Source: Eubacteriales bacterium (lineage in GTDB: Bacteria > Bacillota > Clostridia > Oscillospirales > Oscillospiraceae). From it: DNA of 53,378 nt. The notes under the pieces were generated by a model. That model saw only the letters and a program-made list of their open reading frames with translations, did not search any database and was not told where the DNA came from. The DNA is taken from contig JAUNNH010000002.1 of NCBI GenBank assembly GCA_030531505.1, forward strand, positions 2,576 to 55,953, given 5' to 3'. Position numbers and translations under genes: made by a program. Of this stretch, positions 47,505 through 53,378 are shown piece after piece. Positions within the stretch are counted from its first letter, which is position 1; every line of letters starts with the position of its first letter.

Positions 47505-48095
47505 ATGGCGAGCCTGAACGTGAACCGGGCGGAGTTCATCAAATCCGCCGCGGATGCGCGGCAGTTCATCCGCAGCAGCGTGCCGGCGGTGGCCTTCGCG
47601 GGCAAGTCGAACGTCGGCAAGTCCTCGGTCATCAACCGCCTGCTGAACCGCAAAAACTTCGCGCGCGTGGGCGCGCAGCCCGGCAAGACCGTCCACGTCA
47701 ACTACTTCAAGATCGACGACAAGCTCTACCTGATCGACCTGCCCGGCTACGGCTACGCCAAGGTCTCGCAGGGCGAGCGGGAGCGCTGGGGGAAGCTCAT
47801 GGAGTCCTTCTTCGCCGAGCCCGGGCTCATCACCCTCGGCGTCATGATCGTGGACGCGCGGCACAAGCCGACCGCAGACGACATCACGATGGCGGATTGG
47901 TTCAAGCAGAGCGGCTGCCGGATGGCGGTCGTGGCCAACAAGCTCGACAAGCTCAAAAAGAGCGAAGTGGAGCCGAATCTCGCCCTCATCCGCGAGACCC
48001 TCGCGCTGCCGCCCGAGGTGCCGCTGATCCCCTTCTCGGCCGAGAAGGGCCAGGGCCGCGACGAGCTGATGCGCGAGATCCTGAATATCCTGTAA
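47505..48095 (+). CDS. engB: Ribosome biogenesis GTP-binding protein YsxC/EngB
   Basis: 196 residues. Small essential GTPase of 50S assembly. G1 GKSNVGKSS (about residues 33-41), G3 DLPGYGYA, G4 NKLDK. The length and the [20 protein letters not shown] wording are typical. It follows lon with a 4-bp gap, the usual lon-engB arrangement of Firmicutes, and ends the block. Confidence 0.95.
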   Translation: MASLNVNRAEFIKSAADARQFIRSSVPAVAFAGKSNVGKSSVINRLLNRKNFARVGAQPGKTVHVNYFKIDDKLYLIDLPGYGYAKVSQGERERWGKLMESFFAEPGLITLGVMIVDARHKPTADDITMADWFKQSGCRMAVVANKLDKLKKSEVEPNLALIRETLALPPEVPLIPFSAEKGQGRDELMREILNIL

Positions 48096-48098
48096 AGA

Positions 48099-48140
48099 AA
48101 CGGTGCTGTCGTTGACAGCACCGTTCATTTATGGTAAAAA
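48099..48140 (+). terminator. engB terminator overlapping the larC promoter
   Basis: 12-bp perfect stem AACGGTGCTGTC (48099-48110), loop GTT, arm 48114-48125, then CATTTA. The right arm contains TTGACA (48112-48117), which with TAAAAA (48135-48140) at a 17-bp spacing would make a promoter for larC. Confidence 0.7.
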
Positions 48141-48170
48141 TGGAAAAAATCCACACAGCGAGGCGAGACC

Positions 48171-49349
48171 ATGAAAACACTGTATTTCGACTGCTCCATG
48201 GGCGCGGCGGGGGATATGCTGACCGCGGCGCTGCTGGAGCTGCACCCCGACCCGGCGGACTTCCTGCGCCGCTTCAATGCCCTCGGCCTGCCGGGGGTGT
48301 GCACCCGGCTTGAGCGCGCGGAGCGCTGCGGTGTGGTCGGGAGCCGCGCGATCGTGGAGATCGGCGGGGCAGAGGAGGGGGAGGCGTCCCCGGCCGACGG
48401 CCATCCCCATCATGCCCACCGCCGCCTGCCGGAGATCGAGGCCATCCTGGCCCCGCTGCCCATCCCGGAGGAGGTTCGGGATGATACGCTCGCGGTCTAC
48501 CGCCTGCTCGCGGAGGCCGAGGGCGCGGTGCACGGCCGCCCCGTGGAGCAGATCCATTTCCATGAGATCGGGGAGCTCGACGCGATCGCCGACGTGCTGG
48601 CCGTGTGCCTGCTCCTCCATGAGCTCGCGCCGGAGCGCATCCTCTCCTCGCCCGTTGAGCTCGGCGGGGGCACGGTCCGCTGCGCGCACGGGGAGCTGCC
48701 GGTGCCCGCGCCCGCGACGGCGCGGCTGCTCACCGGCATCCCGGTGAGCTCCGGCGCCGCGCAGACCGAGCTCTGCACCCCGACCGGGGCGGCCCTTCTG
48801 CGGCACTTCGCGGCGGACTTCGGACCGCTGCCGCCTCTCCAAATCGAAAAGCTCGGCTACGGCATGGGGAAAAAGGACTTCGGCCGCCTCAACGCCGTGC
48901 GCGCCCTCTGGGGCGAGAGCGCGGAGGCGGGCGAGCGGCTGCTGGAGCTGCGCTGCAACCTGGACGATGTGACCGGCGAGGAGCTGGGATTTGCGCAGGA
49001 GGCGCTGTTCGCCGCGGGCGCATTGGACGTCTGGACCCAGAGCATCGGCATGAAGAAGAGCCGCCCAGGTATGATGCTCTGCGTCCTCTGCCGCGAGGCG
49101 GAGCGGGACGCGCTGCTGTGCCTGCTCTTCCGGCACACGCCGACCCTCGGCGTGCGCATCCTCCCCTGCGAGCGCGTGAGCCTGCGCCGGGAGACGCGTG
49201 AGGTACCAACGCCCTGGGGGAGTGTGCGCGTCAAGACGGCGGAGGGCTTCGGCGTGAGACGCGAGAAGCCGGAGTACGAGGATCTGGCCCGTCTCGCCCG
49301 GGAAACGGGCCTGAGCCTCCGGGAGATCCGGGAGAACATCCATGAATAA
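48171..49349 (+). CDS. larC: Nickel-pincer cofactor biosynthesis protein LarC
   Basis: 392 residues in one frame. LarC inserts nickel into the pyridinium-dithiocarboxylate precursor of the nickel-pincer nucleotide used by LarA racemases. The N-terminal half has YFDCSMGAAGDML and IHFHEIGELDAIADV, plus a His-rich stretch (DGHPHHAHRRL, about residues 75-85) suited to nickel; the C-terminal half begins at about LRCNLDDVTGEELGFAQEAL. In Lactobacillus the two halves need a ribosomal frameshift; here they are continuous. No larA, larB or larE is in the window. Confidence 0.9.
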   Translation: MKTLYFDCSMGAAGDMLTAALLELHPDPADFLRRFNALGLPGVCTRLERAERCGVVGSRAIVEIGGAEEGEASPADGHPHHAHRRLPEIEAILAPLPIPEEVRDDTLAVYRLLAEAEGAVHGRPVEQIHFHEIGELDAIADVLAVCLLLHELAPERILSSPVELGGGTVRCAHGELPVPAPATARLLTGIPVSSGAAQTELCTPTGAALLRHFAADFGPLPPLQIEKLGYGMGKKDFGRLNAVRALWGESAEAGERLLELRCNLDDVTGEELGFAQEALFAAGALDVWTQSIGMKKSRPGMMLCVLCREAERDALLCLLFRHTPTLGVRILPCERVSLRRETREVPTPWGSVRVKTAEGFGVRREKPEYEDLARLARETGLSLREIRENIHE

Positions 49350-49355
49350 ACAGAA

Positions 49356-49378
49356 GACCTGAGCCATTGGCTCAGGTC
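49356..49378 (+). terminator. larC terminator, first copy
   Basis: 10-bp stem GACCTGAGCC (49356-49365), loop ATT, GGCTCAGGTC (49369-49378). The same hairpin with loop GAT recurs at 49526-49548. Confidence 0.75.
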
Positions 49379-49469
49379 AGACTGCAGATAAACCCGTGTG
49401 GCCAGCTTGGACATGTATGGGGAGAGCGCGAGAGGGGATTGTGTATTCCCTCTCGCGTTTGATTCACAC
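49379..49469. repeat. Structured intergenic element, copy B
   Basis: Homologous to 5726-5814: AGATAAA (49386-49392), CCAG (49402-49405), ATGGGGAGA (49417-49425), then a 13-bp stem CGCGAGAGGGGAT (49427-49439) with 49445-49457, loop TGTGT, and GTTTGATTCACAC. Compared with copy A, four stem positions change in a compensated way and one G-C becomes G-T. Confidence 0.8.
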
Positions 49470-49502
49470 AAAAAGGGGAACTTTTCGGAAGTTCCCCTTT
49501 TT
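49470..49502. terminator. Strong bidirectional hairpin
   Basis: 14-bp stem AAAAAGGGGAACTT (49470-49483), loop TTCGG, arm 49489-49502 ending in TTTTT. Followed by an 18-bp perfect palindrome CAAGCTGTCGACAGCTTG (49509-49526). Confidence 0.85.
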
Positions 49503-49525
49503 GAGCTTCAAGCTGTCGACAGCTT

Positions 49526-49548
49526 GACCTGAGCCGATGGCTCAGGTC
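49526..49548. terminator. Second copy of the larC-type terminator, serving cellobiose phosphorylase
   Basis: GACCTGAGCC (49526-49535), loop GAT, GGCTCAGGTC (49539-49548), then CTTTATTG. Same arms as 49356-49378. Confidence 0.7.
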
Positions 49549-49573
49549 CTTTATTGTTTGTCCGATATGCGTT

Positions 49574-52009
49574 TTATCCCATCACGACCCGGACGTTGCG
49601 TTCCGTGCCCGGGGCAGCCGGCGGCAGCACCGTGCCATCGACAGGGTTCCCGTCCACCAGCACGCGCTTCACGCCGTATTCGACGTGATCGGGATTCTCC
49701 ACCGTGATGCGGTAGAGCGCCCCGCGGTAACGGCGCACGGCGGTGAAGCCGTCGAGGTGTTTCGGCAGGCAGGGGTCGATCCGCAGTCCGTCGAGCGTCG
49801 GCTGGATGCCGAGGATCGCCTGGCTCACGCTCAGGAAGGTCCAGGCGGCGGTGCCGGTGAGCCAGCTGTTCTTGCCCTCACCGAAGCTCGGCGCGTCCTT
49901 GCCGGCGATCATCTGGCTGTAGACATAGGGCTCGGTGCGGTGGATCTCGCTGATATCCTCGATGTAGGCGGGGGCGGTGCGGGCGTAGACCTCAAAGGCC
50001 CGGTCACCGTGGCCGAGCACGGCCTCCGCGCAGACGATCCAGGGGTTGTTGTGGCAGAAGATACCGGCGTTCTCCTTGTAGCCGGGGGGATAGCTGGAGA
50101 TCTCGCCGAGCTCCAGATGGTAGCGGGTGTAGGCGGGCTGCAGGAGCACGATGCCGTAGGGGGTGTCGAGACGCTCCTTGACGCTCTGCATGGCCTTGGC
50201 GGCCTCGCCCGTCTCTTTGCCGATCCCGGCCATAACGCACATGCCCTGCGGCTCGATGAAGATCTGCCCCTCTTCGCACGCTTTTCCGCCGACAACGTTC
50301 CCAAAGGCGTCGAAGGCGCGGCGGAACCAGGCCCCGTCCCAGCCGGCATCGAGCACGGCGGCCTCGACGGCGGCGATGCTCTTCTCCGCGGCGGCAGCCT
50401 CGGGCTCGCGGCCGACGTGGCGCAGGATCTCCGCCCAGGCGCGGCCGTATTTCACGAACATGCCCGCGATGAACACGCTCTCCGCCACCGGCCCCTCGCT
50501 GGGCCCGGAGATCTGGAAGCTCTCGCCGGGGTGCTCGGAGAAGCAGTTGAGGTTCAGACAGTCGTTCCAGTCGGCGCGGCCGATCAGCGGCAGGCCGTGG
50601 GGGCCGAGATGCGTCTCGGTGAAGCGGAAGCTCCGGCGCATGTGCTCGAGCAGGCTCTCGGCGAGCGCCGGATCGTTGTCGAAGGGGACCGCCTCCTCGA
50701 GGATGCCCCAGTCGCCCGTCTCGCGCAGATAGGCGTCGACGCCGGCGATGAGCCAGAGCGGGTCGTCGTTGAAGCCGCTGCCGATGTCGGCGTTGCCCTT
50801 CTTGGTGAGCGGCTGGTACTGGTGGTAGGCGCTGCCGTCGGCAAACTGCGTCGCCGCGATGTCGAGGATGCGCTCGCGGGCGCGTTCGGGGATCATGTGC
50901 ACGAAGCCCAGCAGATCCTGGCAGGAGTCGCGGAAGCCCATCCCGCGCCCCATGCCGCTCTCAAAGTAGCTGGCCGAGCGGCTCATGTTGAAGGTGACCA
51001 TGCACTGGTACTGGTTCCAGATGTTGACCATGCGGTCGAGCTTCTCGTCCCCGGAGACGACCTGATAGCCGTCGAGCAGCTCGCGCCAGAACACGCCGAG
51101 CGCCTCGAAGGCCGCGTCGAACTGCTCATCCGTGGCGTAGCGGGCCATCATGGCCTCGGCCTTCGTCTTGTTCACGACGCCGGGCGCGGCCCATTTCTCT
51201 TCGATCGGGTTCTCGATATAGCCGAGGCCGAGGATCAGGCTCGTGCTCTCGCCGGGGGCGAGGGCGATGTCGAACTGCTGCGCCGCGACGGGCTGCCAGC
51301 CGTGCGCGACGCTGCCGGTGCAGCCGCCCGCGCGCACGGCCTCGGGCATGGCGGGGCTGCCGTAGACGCCGATGAAGCGCTCGCGCGCGGTGTCGAAGCC
51401 GTCGACGGGCCGGTTGGCCCAGAACACGGCGTAGTGGTCGCGCCGCTCGCGGTACTCGGTCTTGTGGTAGATCGCGGAGCCCACGACCTCCACCTCGCCG
51501 GTGGAGTAGTTGCGCTGGAAGTTGGAGCCGTCGTCCATCGCGTCCCAGAGGCAGAACTCCACATAGGGGAAGACCTGCAGCGCTTTGACCGCGGCGCCCT
51601 CATTGCGCAGCGTGAGGCGGATGAGCAGGCAGTCGTCCCCCTGCGGGACAAAGAGCTCCTGCTTCGCTTTGACGCCGTCCTTCGCGCCTTCGATCACGGT
51701 GTAGCCGAGGCCGTGGCGGCAGGAATAGGCGTCAAGAGAAGTCTGCGTGGGCTGCCAGCCGGGGTTCCAGACGCTTTCGCCATCTTTTATATAGAGGTGA
51801 AAACCCTCCTGGTCGAGCGGGCAGTTGTTGTAGCGGTAACGGGTGAGGCGGCGCAGCCGCGCGTCGCGGTAGAAGCTGTAGCCGCCGGCGGTGTTGGAGA
51901 GGAGCGTGAAGAAACTCTCGCTGCCGAGGTAGTTGATCCAGGGCAGGGGCGTGCGGGGCGTCGTGATGACGTATTCCCGCTTCGCGTCGTCGAAATAGCC
52001 GAATGTCAT
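49574..52009 (-). CDS. Cellobiose phosphorylase (glycoside hydrolase family 94)
   Basis: 811 residues, exactly the usual size of cellobiose phosphorylases (cellodextrin phosphorylases are longer). It splits cellobiose with phosphate into alpha-glucose-1-phosphate and glucose in the cytoplasm, saving ATP. The N-terminus [20 protein letters not shown] is typical; [17 protein letters not shown] (353-369) and [10 protein letters not shown] (477-486) are the catalytic-barrel motifs, with Asp483 as the expected general acid. AGGAGA precedes the ATG. A LacI-type regulator diverges from it, and a matching operator lies in its leader. Confidence 0.9.
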   Translation of the reverse strand: MTFGYFDDAKREYVITTPRTPLPWINYLGSESFFTLLSNTAGGYSFYRDARLRRLTRYRYNNCPLDQEGFHLYIKDGESVWNPGWQPTQTSLDAYSCRHGLGYTVIEGAKDGVKAKQELFVPQGDDCLLIRLTLRNEGAAVKALQVFPYVEFCLWDAMDDGSNFQRNYSTGEVEVVGSAIYHKTEYRERRDHYAVFWANRPVDGFDTARERFIGVYGSPAMPEAVRAGGCTGSVAHGWQPVAAQQFDIALAPGESTSLILGLGYIENPIEEKWAAPGVVNKTKAEAMMARYATDEQFDAAFEALGVFWRELLDGYQVVSGDEKLDRMVNIWNQYQCMVTFNMSRSASYFESGMGRGMGFRDSCQDLLGFVHMIPERARERILDIAATQFADGSAYHQYQPLTKKGNADIGSGFNDDPLWLIAGVDAYLRETGDWGILEEAVPFDNDPALAESLLEHMRRSFRFTETHLGPHGLPLIGRADWNDCLNLNCFSEHPGESFQISGPSEGPVAESVFIAGMFVKYGRAWAEILRHVGREPEAAAAEKSIAAVEAAVLDAGWDGAWFRRAFDAFGNVVGGKACEEGQIFIEPQGMCVMAGIGKETGEAAKAMQSVKERLDTPYGIVLLQPAYTRYHLELGEISSYPPGYKENAGIFCHNNPWIVCAEAVLGHGDRAFEVYARTAPAYIEDISEIHRTEPYVYSQMIAGKDAPSFGEGKNSWLTGTAAWTFLSVSQAILGIQPTLDGLRIDPCLPKHLDGFTAVRRYRGALYRITVENPDHVEYGVKRVLVDGNPVDGTVLPPAAPGTERNVRVVMG

Positions 52010-52309
52010 GGCAGTATCTCCTATGGATGAAATCGTTTAAGTAGCCCTTTGCCTTTAAGAGTATCGCAGAATCCTTAAAAAATCAAGCACTTTTTGAGCG
52101 GGAAAGAGACAAAAAAAGCGAAAACGACAGAAACCGGTAAACGTAAAAACGAGGGCTTCGATTCGGAACCGGGCAAAGTATACAAATCAGACAGACAAAT
52201 GCTGTGCAGAAATGCTAAAAATTAAAAAATGCCCAAAGAGGGCTTGCAAAACGAAAAAAAATAGGGTATCGTGATTAGCGTAAACGATTAAGTAAGGGGG
52301 CGCCGACGT
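52010..52309. promoter_or_regulatory. Divergent control region of cellobiose phosphorylase and lacI
   Basis: Two related LacI/CcpA-like sites: TGAAATCGTTTAAG (52028-52041), between the phosphorylase start and a possible -10 GATACT (minus strand, 52065-52060), and TAAACGATTA (52281-52290), just after the lacI -10. They share TAAACGATT in opposite reading. lacI promoter: -35 TTGCAA (52244-52249), 17-bp spacer, -10 TATCGT (52267-52272). The middle 52090-52230 is AT-rich with nothing else evident. Confidence 0.65.
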
Positions 52310-53317
52310 GTGGTATCGATGAAAGATATCGCGCTGCGCTGCGGCGTCTCGGTCGCCACCGTCAGCAAGGCGCTCAACGGGCACCAGGATATCGGCGAGG
52401 CGACGCGTGAGCGCATCATGCAGTGTGCAAAGGAGATGGGCTACACCGCCAACTCCGCCGCCCGCGCGCTCAAGACGAACCGGACCTACAACCTCGGCAT
52501 CCTCTTTGTGGACCTGCAGAACTCCGGTCTCACGCATGAGTACTTCGCGGCCGCGCTCAACAGCTTCCGCATCGAGGCCGAGCGCTGCGGCTACGACATC
52601 ACCTTCATCAACTCCAACGTCGGCCACCAGAATCAGAGCTATCTGCAGCACGCGCTCTACCGCGGCGTCGACGGAGTGGCGATCATCTGTGTGGAGTTCC
52701 ACGATCCGCTGCTGCAGGAGTTGGTGTATTCCGATCTCCCTGTTGTCACGCTGGACCACGCCTTCCACAACCGCGCGGCCGTCCTCTCCGACAACATGGA
52801 GGGGATGGAGACGCTGGTGCGTTTCGTGTACGGCCGGGGCCACCGCCGTCTCGCCTACATCCACGGCGATCACACCGCCGTGACGGAGAACCGCCTCACC
52901 GGCTTCTACCGCGCCTGCGAGAGCTTGGGGCTCACGATCCCGAACGAGTATGTCGTCGAGGCCCACTACCACGAGCCGGTGAGCTGCTACGAGGCGACGA
53001 AGAAGCTCCTCGCGCTGCCGGAGCGGCCGAGCTGCATCTTCTTCCCCGACGATTACGCCTGCATCGGCGGCATCAACGCCTTGCGCGAGGCGCATATGCG
53101 CGTCCCGGAGGACATCTCGATCGTCGGCTACGACGGGATGGACCTTGCGAAGACGATCAGTCCGCGGCTCACGACCTGGGAGCAGAACACGGCGGAGCTC
53201 GGGCGCATCGCGGCCTCCCGCCTCATCGCCCGCATCGAGCATCCGCGCACCACCCCGCCGGAGCACATCCAGATCGCCGGCCGCCTCCTCGAGGGCGAAT
53301 CGGTCGCCCGGCTCTGA
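52310..53317 (+). CDS. LacI-family transcriptional regulator
   Basis: 335 residues. N-terminal helix-turn-helix MKDIALRCGVSVATVSKALN (from residue 4) with the hinge helix NSAARALKTNRT, then a periplasmic-binding-protein-like sugar domain (GILFVDLQNSGLTHEYFAA, SIVGYDGMDLAKTISPRLTT). GTG 52310 lies 9 bases after AGGGGG, a better fit than ATG 52319. The regulator probably represses the divergent cellobiose phosphorylase and itself, released by a sugar such as cellobiose. The last 60 bases of the window after its stop hold no feature I can support. Confidence 0.92.
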   Translation: MVSMKDIALRCGVSVATVSKALNGHQDIGEATRERIMQCAKEMGYTANSAARALKTNRTYNLGILFVDLQNSGLTHEYFAAALNSFRIEAERCGYDITFINSNVGHQNQSYLQHALYRGVDGVAIICVEFHDPLLQELVYSDLPVVTLDHAFHNRAAVLSDNMEGMETLVRFVYGRGHRRLAYIHGDHTAVTENRLTGFYRACESLGLTIPNEYVVEAHYHEPVSCYEATKKLLALPERPSCIFFPDDYACIGGINALREAHMRVPEDISIVGYDGMDLAKTISPRLTTWEQNTAELGRIAASRLIARIEHPRTTPPEHIQIAGRLLEGESVARL

Positions 53318-53378
53318 CATCCTCTCGGTAATTGGCAGGTTTCCTGCAAATTATAAAACCAGTGATCAAAAAACCAGT

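Noticed and set aside
48857-49471. A 204-codon minus-strand gene covering the end of larC and the structured element
   Set aside because: It is antisense to larC for most of its length and begins within the hairpin of the repeat; no ribosome site.

Overview
The window is 53 kb of GC-rich chromosomal DNA, densely coded on both strands, from what looks like an anaerobic, low-phylum-GC-group Firmicute; I would place it in the Clostridia, most likely the Oscillospirales. The reasons are the strong AGGAGG-type ribosome sites, an HrcA/CIRCE heat-shock operator, a bifunctional RelA/SpoT in a recJ-relA-dtd-hydrolase block, the lepB-rbgA-rnhB-yraN and tig-clpP-clpX-lon-engB blocks, a DUF1540 peptide, and many sugar or amino-acid ABC transporters. 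This placement rests on gene content and order only. No rRNA, tRNA, CRISPR array, transposase, phage or plasmid gene was seen.

Layout. 1-1.8 kb: tail of a Pro/Thr-rich surface protein, a YfcE-type phosphodiesterase and three small coupled genes of unknown function. 1.8-5.7 kb: a TagO/WecA-type lipid-linked sugar transferase and trpS on the minus strand, diverging from gltX. 5.7-9.0 kb: a Tat-exported FMN/FAD reductase with a divergent LysR regulator. 9.0-12 kb: galE, an EamA transporter and a sugar nucleotidyltransferase. 12-17.4 kb: the mbl-dtd-relA-recJ block (minus). 17.7-21 kb: a LOG-family gene and a zinc/manganese ABC operon. 21-25 kb: an amino-acid ABC operon ending in an AbgB-like M20 hydrolase. 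25-30 kb: CIRCE-hsp20, tatD, cdsA, a HerA-like ATPase and a hypothetical gene. 30-34.6 kb: degV and a carbohydrate ABC operon without its ATPase. 34.6-37.8 kb: a MotA/MotB-like (ZorA/ZorB-like) membrane motor pair downstream of a glycosyltransferase. 37.9-41.5 kb: lepB-rbgA-rnhB-yraN, a DUF1540 peptide and a phosphoesterase. 41.5-48.1 kb: the tig-clpP-clpX-lon-engB protein quality-control block. 48.1-53.3 kb: a one-frame larC, cellobiose phosphorylase and a divergent LacI regulator.

The most unusual content is in two places. One is the ion-channel/OmpA motor pair, which has no flagellar genes and no Zorya effector genes beside it. The other is the intergenic DNA, which carries several families of small palindromic elements: a two-copy hairpin repeat, a structured element whose stem shows compensatory changes and which sits between duplicated transcription terminators, a 208-bp MITE-like element between clpP and clpX, a palindrome lodged in the loop of a terminator, and a constant 15-base loop set into different stems at three sites. 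Two divergent promoter pairs are also built symmetrically, with their -35 boxes overlapping or inside one dyad.
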